Below are positions 25,588 through 35,578 of a stretch of 57,623 bases of DNA, in pieces (positions within the stretch are counted from its first letter, which is position 1; every line of letters starts with the position of its first letter). The notes below the pieces were generated by a model. It ran no database searches, was not told where the DNA came from, and saw only the letters and a list, made by a program, of their open reading frames with translations. The position numbers were made by a program, and so were the translations under genes. Source of the DNA: Thermodesulfobacteriota bacterium (GTDB lineage: Bacteria > Desulfobacterota > WTBG01 > CAIYCZ01 > CAIRTM01); contig JANQFE010000167.1 of assembly GCA_028278025.1 (NCBI GenBank), forward strand, positions 1 to 57,623, read 5' to 3'.

Positions 25588-26180
25588 ATTTAACAGCAAT
25601 ATGTATTTTGGCCATTAAATCAAACAAAGATAAATTAAAACCATAACATAAAATTATTATTTAACCAAATGGTTAGCCGTAACTGCTGCCAACACATTGA
25701 GAAGAATTAAAAAATTATTTTTCACTATACTGCTAATAAGTTTATGAGACAGCAAAAAGGCCGGGCGTAAAAGATACTGGGACATTACAACAAGAAATAA
25801 TTGTTATCATATTAATACGTTAAAATTGTAAATAAAATATTATATTTAATTATACATAAATTTCTTTAAAATATACAAATAGTCAAAGTTTGCGCATAAT
25901 CGGCCAGCCTTTATCTATAATGTCAAATAAATGACTGATAAAACTGAATTTTGGCTCTGTTTATCAATAATTATCTTAATTTTGACAAATATAGCATTAA
26001 ATGTTGATTTAATTTTGACACAAAATAGTAATTTAATAATATAGATAAAAAAAATATAAAAAAGTTATTTTTATTTTATTAAGTAAAAACAAATGGTTAG
26101 GATCTGATTTACAGTAAAAAAACTTTTTTAAGCTATTTCAGGTAATTAGAAACTGTGTTTTAGGCATGTGCTTTGCTTTA
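25588..26180. other. Long AT-rich gene-free region
   Basis: I see no gene in about 590 bp of very AT-rich DNA. An 11-bp direct repeat CAAATGGTTAG occurs at 25666-25676 and 26090-26100, and a promoter-like TTGACA/TAATAT pair lies at 26015-26042. It must contain the mqnE promoter on the minus strand. The low GC and the transposase next to it suggest inserted or decayed DNA. Confidence 0.45.
26015..26042 (+). promoter_or_regulatory. Candidate promoter for the REP-type transposase
   Basis: TTGACA at 26015-26020, a 16-bp spacer and TAATAT at 26037-26042. Such matches are easy to find in AT-rich DNA, so confidence is limited. Confidence 0.4.
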
Positions 26181-26218
26181 AAAAAGGGACGGTTCCATAA
26201 AAGAAAAAGGGACGGTTC
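26181..26218 (+). repeat. Duplicated 15-bp motif before the transposase
   Basis: AAAAAGGGACGGTTC occurs at 26181-26195 and again at 26204-26218. The GGGACGGTTC phrase is commonly found beside Y1 REP-associated transposase genes, where it is thought to form part of the element end. Here both copies face the same way, directly upstream of the gene. Confidence 0.65.
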
Positions 26219-26250
26219 TTTTTTTAATCCTTTGAGAAGTCACAGTAGTT

Positions 26251-26985
26251 ATGCCCAGAACGGCACGGTTAGCACCAAAAAAGCAAGTTTTTCACCTTCT
26301 CATAAGAGGCAATGGCCGCAAGGCTATTTTTAAGCATGAACGAGATTATCAGAGGTATATTGAGATCCTTGATAAGTACAAACAGCAATACAAGTTTAAA
26401 CTATACCACTATGTACTCATGAAAAATCATGTTCATCTGGTTTTAGAGACAACTGAGGAGGGCGGGGGCATTGCTCAAATCATGAAGGGGATAAACCTCT
26501 CATATGCTCAGTATTATAAATATGCTTACAAACACAAGGGGCATTTCTGGCGGGATAGATATAAAAGCATCCTGGTCTCAAATGATCACCACCTGCTTAC
26601 CTGTGGGATTTATGTTGAACTGAACCCTGTTAGGAAAAAAATTAGCTCAGAGCCGAAGGACTACCTCTGGAGCAGCTTCAATTTTTATGCGTATGGCTCT
26701 AACGGTTCAATTATTGATGAAAATCCAGTCTACACATCACTATCACACAGCACCCAAAAACGCAGAGAAAAATATCGAAAGTTTATCCAGGATATGATCA
26801 GCAAAAAAAATGCCCTCAAAGGGGAAATGAACAGGAGGCTTGTGTATGGCAATGAAGAATTTATAAATGAAATTAAAAAAAACTATCATATTGAAGAAAA
26901 AACAAAGCCAAAAGGAAGGCCAAAGAAAAAGACAAAAACGGGAAAGAAAAATAAGCCACTTGCGACCTCTGGTCCGGGAGTCTAA
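26251..26985 (+). CDS. REP-associated tyrosine transposase (RAYT, IS200-like Y1)
   Basis: HUH-type single-strand DNA transposase of 244 residues. It opens with the family phrase PRxARL (MPRTARLAPKKQVFHLLIRG). The HUH metal motif is H60-V-H62 within MKNHVHLVLE. The likely nucleophile is a tyrosine in NLSYAQYYKY (Y85 or Y88), followed by the usual GHFWRDRYKS and YVELNPVR. The C terminus is a lysine-rich tail. These proteins usually mobilise short palindromic repeats and are kept as single genes without flanking insertion sequence ends. GAGAAG is a weak ribosome site. The duplicated GGGACGGTTC upstream supports the call. Confidence 0.9.
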   Translation: MPRTARLAPKKQVFHLLIRGNGRKAIFKHERDYQRYIEILDKYKQQYKFKLYHYVLMKNHVHLVLETTEEGGGIAQIMKGINLSYAQYYKYAYKHKGHFWRDRYKSILVSNDHHLLTCGIYVELNPVRKKISSEPKDYLWSSFNFYAYGSNGSIIDENPVYTSLSHSTQKRREKYRKFIQDMISKKNALKGEMNRRLVYGNEEFINEIKKNYHIEEKTKPKGRPKKKTKTGKKNKPLATSGPGV

Positions 26986-27049
26986 CAAGGGAGGAAAAAA
27001 GTGTTTTTAATATCTTCAGCAATTAAAATAACCTCAAGGAGGGAACATA

Positions 27050-28531
27050 ATGCTACAACAACCTAACAAGGATATGCCATTTACACCAAACAATGGATTT
27101 TATTCAGTTTTAACGGATAGAAGATCTAACCCTTATATAAGGACAAGACAGCGGAGAACTTTCGACAGACGAAAATCCTACAGGGTGGGGACGACCACTC
27201 TAGTATTTTTGTATGTAGGAGGTGAAATACGGCCCGGAACATTAAAAGATATAAGTGATTCAGGTGCATGCATTGAGGTTGAAAGAAATGGAAGTGAGGT
27301 ATATCCCATTCTTAGAATGGCAATACCATCACTCCAAGATAAAATGATTAATTGTAAAGTAAACTGGTCAAAAAATGGTGCTGTGCAACATTTAAAAGGG
27401 CGTGAATCTTATGGAGTTACCTTTTTTGATTTAACCAATAACGAGAAAAATGAATTGCGCAAAACAATCTTATTGGATGAATCTGTATTGTTAGGCAGCG
27501 CACAAGATGTACTGCGCAAAACAGAAGATTTTTACTTGCAACAGGAGATAAAGTCATTTTTTTTGATTGATGTTAAGCGGACTATGGAAAGTCTTATTGA
27601 TATTGAAACAATGATAGCAGAGGGTGTAGACGATGCAATTGTAATGAAAAAATGTAAAAAAGTTCTAGATAGATTAGCAGAAACTGGAGACAGACTAGAA
27701 AGCTTACTTAATAATGAGAGTTTAATTAAGGAAATCAAACAACGCCTGCGTGCCTTGCTTGGGCACTTTGTTTTTCAGTCAAATAATTTCAGACGTGGTT
27801 TTGAGAAACCAAGAGGATACCCTGGTGATTATAAAATGCTGGAAATAGTTTACGATGATTTAGAAATTTCAGAAGGGTTGGGAAGATATATTGACCGATA
27901 TGGACTGGAGGTCCCCTACTCAATAGGTATCCGTATGCGAAAGGATACGATGAAGGAAATTTTATACAAATTTATTAACGACAGCACTAAAGATAAATTG
28001 AACATATTAAATCTCGCCTCGGGTGGTTGCAGGGATATACGCGAAATGTTTGCTCGTCCCATTACATACAGAGGAAAAGTTAATCTTATGTGTATTGATC
28101 AGGATGAGGAGGCCATCGAGTTTTCACGGCAAAAGCTGTCTGAAATAGATGTGGGTAACATAGATGTTAACCTGATCCAGGGAAATATTTTAAAACTGGA
28201 ATCTCTTGATATCGGAGAAGAGAATTCGATTGACATGGTTTACAGCATAGGGATTGCAGATTATTTGCAGGACCGTATGCTGAAAAAGATTTTTAATGAT
28301 TGTTACAAGATGCTTAGACCGGGAGGTAAGTTCGTATTAGCATATAAAGACAAAGAGATACATAAACCCCTTGCCCTAAATTGGTATGCAGATTGGTGTT
28401 TTATTCCCAGGGATGAAAAAGAATTTATTACCTTAATTTATGAGGCAATGGGGAAAGAAAATATTTCCATTGATATAAAAAGGATTGACACAAAAGTGAT
28501 ATTCTTTGCTGAAATAACCAAAAAAATATAA
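27050..28531 (+). CDS. PilZ domain fused to a PhcB-like SAM methyltransferase
   Basis: A 493-residue protein with two recognisable parts. The N-terminal PilZ domain (about 36-140) has the c-di-GMP motifs RxxxR (R41-R45) and DxSxxG (D67, S69, G72). After a helical linker the C-terminal half carries PRGYPGDYKMLE and a class I methyltransferase core (ILNLASGGCRD at about 317, MCIDQD, LRPGGKF). This form is found in proteins named for extracellular factor (3-hydroxypalmitic acid methyl ester) synthesis, the PhcB type; usually a cyclic-nucleotide domain is the sensor instead of PilZ. AAGGAGGG precedes the ATG and a terminator follows. A c-di-GMP-controlled fatty acid methylation is a reasonable inference, but the substrate is not shown. 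Confidence 0.8.
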   Translation: MLQQPNKDMPFTPNNGFYSVLTDRRSNPYIRTRQRRTFDRRKSYRVGTTTLVFLYVGGEIRPGTLKDISDSGACIEVERNGSEVYPILRMAIPSLQDKMINCKVNWSKNGAVQHLKGRESYGVTFFDLTNNEKNELRKTILLDESVLLGSAQDVLRKTEDFYLQQEIKSFFLIDVKRTMESLIDIETMIAEGVDDAIVMKKCKKVLDRLAETGDRLESLLNNESLIKEIKQRLRALLGHFVFQSNNFRRGFEKPRGYPGDYKMLEIVYDDLEISEGLGRYIDRYGLEVPYSIGIRMRKDTMKEILYKFINDSTKDKLNILNLASGGCRDIREMFARPITYRGKVNLMCIDQDEEAIEFSRQKLSEIDVGNIDVNLIQGNILKLESLDIGEENSIDMVYSIGIADYLQDRMLKKIFNDCYKMLRPGGKFVLAYKDKEIHKPLALNWYADWCFIPRDEKEFITLIYEAMGKENISIDIKRIDTKVIFFAEITKKI

Positions 28532-28562
28532 AAAAATATAATAGAATTTAAAAACATCAACA

Positions 28563-28593
28563 GAGGTGGTTTTTTAAACCGCCTCTTTTTTTT
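28563..28593 (+). terminator. Intrinsic terminator after the PilZ-methyltransferase
   Basis: GAGGTGGTTT pairs with AAACCGCCTC (one G-U) across a short loop and is followed by nine T residues. Confidence 0.9.
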
Positions 28594-28727
28594 GCCCCGC
28601 AACCCGGAAGGTTATTGAAACAATATGACTTAAGAATCAATCGTATGATTCCGATAAGGAAATGTTGCATAGTAAAGTAAAATTAAATAGTTAGTTAACT
28701 GCACCTAATTTTTTAAGAGTTTCGGTC

Positions 28728-30764
28728 ATGTTTTGGAAGACTTTTGGGGACAGCAAAAAAGATACCCTTAAAAAACAACAAAAAATTTCTTTGTCTTCGA
28801 ATACACTCGGTCTTCGGGAGATGGGGTTAAGCATGTTTACTCTGTCTTTTTCAGGAGACCTCGAAAGGGTTTTTCTTGATGACTATTTTGAAAAATCTTT
28901 ACCTCAATTTAGAGTCTCAATGCTCCTGGCCATTATCATATGGTCATCCTTTGGACTCCTTGATGTAACCATAGTTCCTGCAATGAAAGAAGAGTTGTGG
29001 TTCATAAGGTATTTAATAGTTTTTCCGGGCCTTGTTGGCATCACATTGTTTTCCTTTTTGCCACAATTTAAAAGATATATGCAGCCTTGTATTACCGGGG
29101 TATTAATTCTGGGTGGTTTTGGTATTATTTCAATGATTGTTATTGTACCTCTGGAGGCAATTTCTTCATACTACGCAGGCTTGATACTGATATTTATGTT
29201 TGGATATACATTTCTTAAGGCCCGATTTATATGGGCTACCTTTGCCGGCTGGATATTAGTATTTTTATATGAGATTGCCGCTATTTGGCTTAACAAAACT
29301 CCTGTGCCTGTGCTGGTTAACAATAACTTCTTTTTCATTAATGCGAACTTCATTGGAATGTTGGCCTGCTACTCCATAGAGTTTTATACGCGCAGGGATT
29401 TTTTCATGGCTCGATTGCTTGAGAGTGAAAAGGAGAAAGTTAAAGCTGCAAACCTAGCACTGGAAAGACGAGTTCAGGAACGAACCTCTCAATTAGCAAA
29501 AGCATATGATGACTTGAAACTTGAAATGACTGAACGCAAGCGGGCAGAAAAAGAGCTTGTACAGGTCCAAAAAATGGAAGCGATCGGCACACTGGCAGGA
29601 GGTATTGCGCATGACTTTAACAATATTCTGGCAGCTATTATCAGTTATGCTGAACTAGGACTGTATAAGCGTAATATCAGTATGGATAAGATAAAGTACA
29701 GTTTTGATCAAATACTCCAGGCCAGTGGGCGTGCAAAGGACTTAATTAAACAAATACTGGCCTACAGCCGGCGTCAGGAGCAGGAGAAGGTGCCTGTTAA
29801 GACGGGTACGATAGTGAAAGAAGCCTTAAAACTGCTCAAAGCAACACTGCCTAAACACATTGAAATTAAAGAACAATTCAATGCTCATTCAGACATGATC
29901 CTTGCAGACCCAACCCAACTGCATCAGATACTGATAAATTTATGTACAAATGCATCTCACGCTATGAAAGAAAACGGCGGTATTCTAGAACTTGGTCTTG
30001 AGAGTGTCCGGGTCAATGCCAAAGGTGAAGTTACCATCCCGGACTTACCTCCGGGAAGTTATCTGGAGCTTACAGTAAAGGATACCGGCATTGGTATGGA
30101 TGCTTCAGTTATGGAGCGAATTTTTGATCCTTATTTTACCACCAAGGCCCCTGGCGAAGGAACAGGAATGGGGCTGGCTGTAGTTCTTGGGATTGTCAAA
30201 AGTCATGGGGGTGCGGTAAGGATCGAAAGCAATTTAGGTGTAGGAAGTACCTTCCATCTATTCTTTCCCAGTATTGAGGAAAAGGTTGCCGAAGAAACTG
30301 ATACTCTGCAACAATTTCCTACCGGCGATGAATGTATCCTGTTCATTGATGATGAGGAAACACTAGTTGAGGTCGGACAGGAGATGTTGGAAGAATTCGG
30401 TTATAGTGTTATACCCAAAACGAATCCGACAGAGGCACTTGCAGTCTTTCGTGATGAATCAGCTAGAATTGATCTCGTTATAACCGATAAAAGCATGCCA
30501 CAAATGACCGGCTTTGATCTGGCAGAAAAAATATTTCAAATCAGACCGGATATGCCTGTCATCTTATTGACCGGATTCAGCGATTCTTCTGAACTGGAAA
30601 CAGCCAAGGCCAAGGGTTTTAAGGAGTTGATAATGAAACCAATCAATATGCGCGATATGGCTTTGACGGTGCGCCGTGTTCTGGATGAAAACAAACAGCA
30701 GCTCCCTCTTAAAAGAGGAGGTGCGAGTATAATGCAGAAAGGTTCTACTTTTACGCGCCACTAA
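28728..30764 (+). CDS. Membrane hybrid histidine kinase with C-terminal receiver
   Basis: A 678-residue sensor kinase. Five or six hydrophobic helices lie between about 60 and 225, with very short loops and no periplasmic domain. A coiled coil (about 230-280) leads to the HisKA domain with H295 in GGIAHDFNN. The ATP-binding domain has NLCTNASHAM, DTGIGMD and GTGMGLAVV. The C-terminal receiver has the phospho-acceptor D587 and the lysine of MKPIN. No DNA-binding output is present, so phosphate probably passes onward or is used locally. The outer-membrane protein gene starts 25 bp after it. The signal is unknown. Confidence 0.9.
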   Translation: MFWKTFGDSKKDTLKKQQKISLSSNTLGLREMGLSMFTLSFSGDLERVFLDDYFEKSLPQFRVSMLLAIIIWSSFGLLDVTIVPAMKEELWFIRYLIVFPGLVGITLFSFLPQFKRYMQPCITGVLILGGFGIISMIVIVPLEAISSYYAGLILIFMFGYTFLKARFIWATFAGWILVFLYEIAAIWLNKTPVPVLVNNNFFFINANFIGMLACYSIEFYTRRDFFMARLLESEKEKVKAANLALERRVQERTSQLAKAYDDLKLEMTERKRAEKELVQVQKMEAIGTLAGGIAHDFNNILAAIISYAELGLYKRNISMDKIKYSFDQILQASGRAKDLIKQILAYSRRQEQEKVPVKTGTIVKEALKLLKATLPKHIEIKEQFNAHSDMILADPTQLHQILINLCTNASHAMKENGGILELGLESVRVNAKGEVTIPDLPPGSYLELTVKDTGIGMDASVMERIFDPYFTTKAPGEGTGMGLAVVLGIVKSHGGAVRIESNLGVGSTFHLFFPSIEEKVAEETDTLQQFPTGDECILFIDDEETLVEVGQEMLEEFGYSVIPKTNPTEALAVFRDESARIDLVITDKSMPQMTGFDLAEKIFQIRPDMPVILLTGFSDSSELETAKAKGFKELIMKPINMRDMALTVRRVLDENKQQLPLKRGGASIMQKGSTFTRH

Positions 30765-30789
30765 GTGTGATGCAATAAAGGAGCTATAT

Positions 30790-31674
30790 ATGTATTCTAA
30801 AAAAATTTGCTGGAAACCGCCGGTTCAATTTTCAATTGTGTTGGTCTTTATCCTATTTATGCTGGCCCCATCTTTTGCCTTGTCTGAAGGTCTGCGTGAT
30901 GACTCTAATGGTGACAATCAAACAGAGCAGAAAAAGTTGAAGATTCCTTTTTTTGATGGAATGAAAATTCAAACTACTAATGCCTATCCTAAGCTTACTA
31001 ATGCTAACCATATGATAGAGGATCTTAACGATCTTACGGGAAGCAATTTGAGGGACTGGGATACAATAAATATTTTTACCCTTGATTTTGTTTTTTGGAA
31101 AGACCTGAACAAGTTTTTCAAAACCGACTTTGCTGTTTCAATAACTTCCGGTTCTCTGCTTTCATCAAGCAATGGTTTTAAGGGCACACCCCTTGATACG
31201 GCCATTCGAATGCGGCAGCGGTATACTACCTTGGAGTTATGGACCAATCTTTATTTTTACCCCTTTACGACGGATTATAAAGATGAGTATAAATCGGGAC
31301 ATATCATTGAGCCTTTTTTTGCAGTCGGGTTTGGCTATACGTTTTTTAGGAGTGAATCTGTTTTCAAATTCAGAAGACGTAATTTGTTTTACAACAGGGT
31401 GCGCAACAACTGGAACGGTGGTGAATTTGCTTATAAACTAATGACAGGATTTAATGTTAACCTTGGTAATATATCACCACGAATGGATCGATGGGTTGTT
31501 ACTTTTTCGGCGTTTCAGATATGGAACAGGCTGAAAGGTCACTCCGACATGCACTTGACTGACGGTCTGAAAATACGTGGAAGACCGGTTGATATAGATG
31601 TTCGCAAAGACAATAGGATGGACATTGATTTAACCGGATATCATTTCTCCCTGGCAATCGGCCGATATTTTTAA
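30790..31674 (+). CDS. Secreted protein, probable outer-membrane beta-barrel
   Basis: I do not recognise a named family. The 294-residue protein has a signal peptide (hydrophobic core about 14-28, cleavage near SFALS). The mature part alternates aromatic and polar residues as in beta-barrels, for example ELWTNLYFYPF and EPFFAVGFGYTFF, and it ends in the outer-membrane-type Y-F terminus (AIGRYF). AGGAG precedes the ATG. The 25-bp gap to the hybrid kinase suggests one transcript and possibly an envelope-sensing pair. Function is open. Confidence 0.7.
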   Translation: MYSKKICWKPPVQFSIVLVFILFMLAPSFALSEGLRDDSNGDNQTEQKKLKIPFFDGMKIQTTNAYPKLTNANHMIEDLNDLTGSNLRDWDTINIFTLDFVFWKDLNKFFKTDFAVSITSGSLLSSSNGFKGTPLDTAIRMRQRYTTLELWTNLYFYPFTTDYKDEYKSGHIIEPFFAVGFGYTFFRSESVFKFRRRNLFYNRVRNNWNGGEFAYKLMTGFNVNLGNISPRMDRWVVTFSAFQIWNRLKGHSDMHLTDGLKIRGRPVDIDVRKDNRMDIDLTGYHFSLAIGRYF

Positions 31675-31939
31675 GCGCCCTGCGGCAATCCTTCTGTATT
31701 GTCATTCTTTTTAACTTCCAGCCTTGCCTGATTATCAGGTTTTCTCAAAGTAATCACATGACATAGGTGTTTTTTTTTGATATATACAACAGCCACGTTA
31801 TAAAATGTACATGGAAATTGACCGGAGATGAGAGATTCGATGCAATATCACCTGGCTTTATCTTTTTATAAAATCCCATGCTCCATGGCAGGCAGTCTGG
31901 GAAACCCTTATTGATAGGGATGCGTGCAGCAAGACTGAT

Positions 31940-32647
31940 ATGCAAGAAAACAAATCACAAAAAGTCCTAAGGCACTTTAACGTCATTGCCCCCAAATATG
32001 ATGTGATGAATACCCTTCTGAGTTTTGGTTTGCATCACTGGTGGAAACGGGCAGCCATAACAATGGCCGCATTGCACTATGGAGATGTTGTGTTGGATGT
32101 GTGTGGAGGCACTGCTGATCTGGCAATTAGTACGACCGCCATAGTCGGCAATAATGGAGGTGTTTTTGTTTATGATTTCAGCATGGAGATGATAAAGGCA
32201 GGCAAATCAAAAACAGAAAAAGTCTCTTCAGCCCCAGGGATACGTTTTATCTGTGGAGATGCCGAACAGATTGCCGCGCACAGCAATATTTTTGATGCAG
32301 TACTCATAGGGTTTGGCTTGCGTAACCTGTCCGATATCCGGAAGGGCTTAAAGGAACTGTACCGGGTTGTAAAGCCCGGTGGAAAGCTGATGTGTCTTGA
32401 GTTCTCACGGCCAACCTTTGCACCTTTTCGCTGGCTCTATACCATCTATTCTTTTTGTGTTATGCCACTGGCAGGAAGATTGATTGCCGGCTCAAGTGAA
32501 GCATACACCTATCTGCCTGAATCAATTAGAAGCTTTCCGTTACCACAAGAGCTTTCGTCCATGATGCAGCAGGCAGGTTTTGTACAGGTAACTTTTAAAC
32601 GACTCTCAAATGGGATTGCAGCAATACATGTAGGCATTAAAAAGTAG
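31940..32647 (+). CDS. menG: Demethylmenaquinone methyltransferase (MenG/UbiE)
   Basis: SAM-dependent methyltransferase that finishes menaquinone by C-methylating demethylmenaquinone. The 235-residue protein has the UbiE hallmarks: [18 protein letters not shown] (about 13-30) with HHWWKR, motif [11 protein letters not shown] (51-60), [14 protein letters not shown], and the late EFSRP. It serves the same pathway as mqnE-mqnA-mqnC some 6 kb away. Since the futalosine genes are present and no ubiquinone genes are seen, menaquinone is the likely substrate. The ribosome site is weak. Confidence 0.9.
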   Translation: MQENKSQKVLRHFNVIAPKYDVMNTLLSFGLHHWWKRAAITMAALHYGDVVLDVCGGTADLAISTTAIVGNNGGVFVYDFSMEMIKAGKSKTEKVSSAPGIRFICGDAEQIAAHSNIFDAVLIGFGLRNLSDIRKGLKELYRVVKPGGKLMCLEFSRPTFAPFRWLYTIYSFCVMPLAGRLIAGSSEAYTYLPESIRSFPLPQELSSMMQQAGFVQVTFKRLSNGIAAIHVGIKK

Positions 32648-32714
32648 CACCGGCACGCTTGCCGACCTGCCGGATAACTGTAATGTTGTTATAGAACAAA
32701 AGTGGAGGACAAAT

Positions 32715-33488
32715 ATGGCTGATGTTATCGATTATAAAATTTTTGGTGATGATATGCAAATAGTAGAAATAGAGCTTGATCCGGCAGAAGGTGTGCGGGC
32801 AGAGGCCGGGGCCATGATGTATATGGAAGACAACGTTGAAATGCAGACTTCCACAGGTGGGGGCTTGTTCAAAGGATTTAAGCGCATGCTCACCGGAGAA
32901 AGTTTTTTTATAACAACATTTCTTTTTAACGGTAAAGGCAAAGGCCATGTAGCTTTTGGAGCGCCCTATCCCGGCAAAATAATTCCGCTTGACCTCAGTA
33001 GGCTGGGAGGGAAGTTTCTGTGCCAGAAGGATGCTTTTTTGTGTGCGGCCAAGGGTATAGAAATTGAGGTTGCTTTTACCAAGCGGATCGGAGCCGGGTT
33101 GTTTGGCGGTGAGGGTTTTATACTCCAGCGGCTTGAGGGCGATGGAATGGCCTTTGTGCATGCCGGTGGGACCATTATCAAGAAAGATTTGGGGCCACGG
33201 GAAGGGCTTAGGGTTGACACGGGCTGTCTGGTTGCCTTCGCACCGTCGGTTGACTATGATATACAGTTCATCGGAGGGTTTAAAAATGCCCTTTTTGGCG
33301 GGGAGGGAATGTTTCTTGCGAAATTGACCGGACCGGGTACCGTGTATCTGCAGAGTTTGCCCTTTTCACGTCTGGCCGACCGCATATTTGCAGCATCACG
33401 TTTCCAACAAAGAGGGGAACGCAAGGGTATTGGCGGTGTCGGTGGTGATCTGCTTGGCGGCATACTGGGAGGAGACAGGAATTATTGA
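32715..33488 (+). CDS. AIM24/TIGR00266-family protein
   Basis: A 257-residue protein of the widespread TIGR00266 (AIM24) family, whose biochemical role in bacteria is not settled. Family features are the beta-rich repeat and glycine pattern, [49 protein letters not shown] and the [19 protein letters not shown] end. The usual glycine-rich C-terminal tail is present. No signal peptide or membrane helix is seen. GGAGG lies 7 bp before the ATG. It follows menG by 67 bp and may be on its transcript. Confidence 0.88.
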   Translation: MADVIDYKIFGDDMQIVEIELDPAEGVRAEAGAMMYMEDNVEMQTSTGGGLFKGFKRMLTGESFFITTFLFNGKGKGHVAFGAPYPGKIIPLDLSRLGGKFLCQKDAFLCAAKGIEIEVAFTKRIGAGLFGGEGFILQRLEGDGMAFVHAGGTIIKKDLGPREGLRVDTGCLVAFAPSVDYDIQFIGGFKNALFGGEGMFLAKLTGPGTVYLQSLPFSRLADRIFAASRFQQRGERKGIGGVGGDLLGGILGGDRNY

Positions 33489-33643
33489 GTAAGATTAAAT
33501 TTGGCAGGAATATTTTGAAAAATTTTTTATTGTTACCCCGAATAATATTCTTAATTTTCAGGCTCCTGTTTGCTACGTATAGATAACCGTATCATAGAGT
33601 TTTAGACGGGTTTAAAACCAGTGTGATAGCGAAAGCAACCTAT

Positions 33644-35560
33644 CTATTTGTTGTCCAGCACTGTGCGTACTTTTACGGCCAGTTCTTTACGGTCCATGGG
33701 TTTCAGTACAAAATCTTTTATGCCTGTAGATTTTGCCTTGTATTCTGAAACCGTCTCACTGTAGCCCGTGCAGAGGATTATGGGTATCTCGGGTTGTATG
33801 TTTATTATTTCCCGGGCCAGCTCAAAGCCCGTCATGTGTGGCATGGTCTGGTCGGTTATAATAATATCAAACCTTCCTGGCTCTTTTTTAAACAGCTCTA
33901 TTGCTTCAGTACCGTTGCTTGTCGTAATTACACTGTAACCCAATGATTCAAGCATCTTTTTGCCAACCGCTAGCAGAGTTTCTTCATCATCTATTAAAAG
34001 AACTCTTTCAGTCCCTCTGGGCAGTGTTCCTTTAGTCTCCTTTGCTTCCGCTACCTGCTGACCTGACCTCGGCAATAGAATGTGAAAGGTGGTTCCTTTT
34101 CCCAGGGTGCTTTCTACAGTTATTGCACCACCATGGCTCTTTACAATTCCATACACCACAGCAAGGCCCATCCCGGTGCCCTGGCCCACTCCTTTTGTGG
34201 TAAAAAAGGGATCAAAAATCTTTTCCCTGATTTTAGGATCAATCCCGGTACCCGTGTCGCTGACTGACAGCACTATGTATGTGCCCTGCTGTAGATGTGG
34301 GTGTTTTTGCAGATGCTGTTTATCCAGCATTTCCTCTTTTAGGCCGATTTCAAGCACACCACCCGTATCAATCATCGCTTGGCTTGCATTGGTACACAGG
34401 TTCACAAGCACCTGATTAATCTGTGTCGGATCAGCCTGGACTGTGCAGCACTGCTCATCTATTGACTGATGTATCTCTATGGTTGTCGGTGTTGTTGATC
34501 GAAGCATAGTAATGATTTCTTTGATTGAATTTTGCAGTTTTATTGGCTTAAGAGACTGCACTTCCTTGCGGCTGAAGGCCAGGATCTGTTTTACAAGGTT
34601 TTTGGCTCGTATACTGGCCCTGCGTATTTCCCGGGCATACTCTTTTGCCGTACTTGACTCTGGAACATCTTCGAGTGTCAAATCAGCATAGCCAAGAATA
34701 GCACCCAGAATATTATTGAAATCATGGGCAATACCGCCAGCAAGCGTGCCGATTGACAACATTTTTTGCGAATGGTGCAGTTGCTCCTGCATCTGGCGCT
34801 CAAGAGTTATGTCTCTAAAAACAATAATAACCCCCAGAACTTCGCCCCTTTCATTTATTATTGGTGCAGCACTGTCACCGATAAGCCGTTTGTTTTCATT
34901 ATCTCTGGGAATGAGTACCGTTTCATTAGCTAGGCCAAAGACCTTACCTGTTTTAAGAACCTTATTGACAAGATCTTCGCAGCGCTCTCCAGAAATTTCG
35001 TTAACAATATGAAAAATTTTCTCCACGGGCTTGCCAATAGCTTCCGCCTTTTTCCAGCCTGTCAGGGACTCGGCAATGGGATTTAAAAATGTAATAAGAC
35101 CCTTTGTATCAGTGGCAATCACACCGTCACCGATACACTTTAGGGTAGTTGTCAGCCATTGCTCGCTTTCCTTTAAGCGCTTTTCCATTTTGTGCTTATA
35201 CAGTGCTATTTCAATAGCAGACTGCAATTCCTGTTCCTCAAAGGGCTTGATGATGTAACCGAACGGTTCAGAGAACTTGGCTTTTTCCAGCACTTCATTA
35301 TCACTGTAGGCAGTGAGGTAGATAACCGGGATATTGAATTGAAAGCGGATTTTGTGTGCGGCTTCGGTTCCGCTCATCTGGCCTTTAAGCTTAATGTCCA
35401 TCAGCACCAGATCCAGAGGGCACTCCTCCACCTTTTGCAGGGCCTGCTCCCCGGAAGGTATAACAGCGGATACTGCATAGCCTAGGTTTTCAAGGGTTTG
35501 CTGAATGCTTGTGGCGACAATTCCGTCATCTTCCACAATCATAATCGTAGCTTTTGCCAT
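33644..35560 (-). CDS. Soluble hybrid kinase: receiver-PAS-HisKA-ATPase-receiver
   Basis: A 638-residue cytoplasmic phosphorelay protein. The N-terminal receiver has D55 (LMDIKLKG). A PAS domain follows at about 135-255. The HisKA domain has H279 in GGIAHDFNN; the ATPase domain has NLCTNASQAM, DTGTGID and GTGMGLAVV. The C-terminal receiver has D570 (ITDQTMPHMTG) and the lysine of VLKPMD. It lies 18 bp after the upstream membrane sensor kinase on the same strand. The N-terminal receiver is therefore a good candidate target of that kinase. No DNA-binding domain is present. Confidence 0.9.
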   Translation of the reverse strand: MAKATIMIVEDDGIVATSIQQTLENLGYAVSAVIPSGEQALQKVEECPLDLVLMDIKLKGQMSGTEAAHKIRFQFNIPVIYLTAYSDNEVLEKAKFSEPFGYIIKPFEEQELQSAIEIALYKHKMEKRLKESEQWLTTTLKCIGDGVIATDTKGLITFLNPIAESLTGWKKAEAIGKPVEKIFHIVNEISGERCEDLVNKVLKTGKVFGLANETVLIPRDNENKRLIGDSAAPIINERGEVLGVIIVFRDITLERQMQEQLHHSQKMLSIGTLAGGIAHDFNNILGAILGYADLTLEDVPESSTAKEYAREIRRASIRAKNLVKQILAFSRKEVQSLKPIKLQNSIKEIITMLRSTTPTTIEIHQSIDEQCCTVQADPTQINQVLVNLCTNASQAMIDTGGVLEIGLKEEMLDKQHLQKHPHLQQGTYIVLSVSDTGTGIDPKIREKIFDPFFTTKGVGQGTGMGLAVVYGIVKSHGGAITVESTLGKGTTFHILLPRSGQQVAEAKETKGTLPRGTERVLLIDDEETLLAVGKKMLESLGYSVITTSNGTEAIELFKKEPGRFDIIITDQTMPHMTGFELAREIINIQPEIPIILCTGYSETVSEYKAKSTGIKDFVLKPMDRKELAVKVRTVLDNK

Positions 35561-35578
35561 TTTTCTAATCCTTTTTTT

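Noticed and set aside
31675..31939. RNA gene or terminator in the gap before menG
   Set aside because: Only a weak CCTGATTATCAGG hairpin is visible; there is no tRNA-like fold and no proper T-run after the stem.
34082..35485. Long open frames on the plus strand opposite the hybrid kinase
   Set aside because: They are antisense shadows of a gene with intact HisKA, ATPase and receiver motifs.
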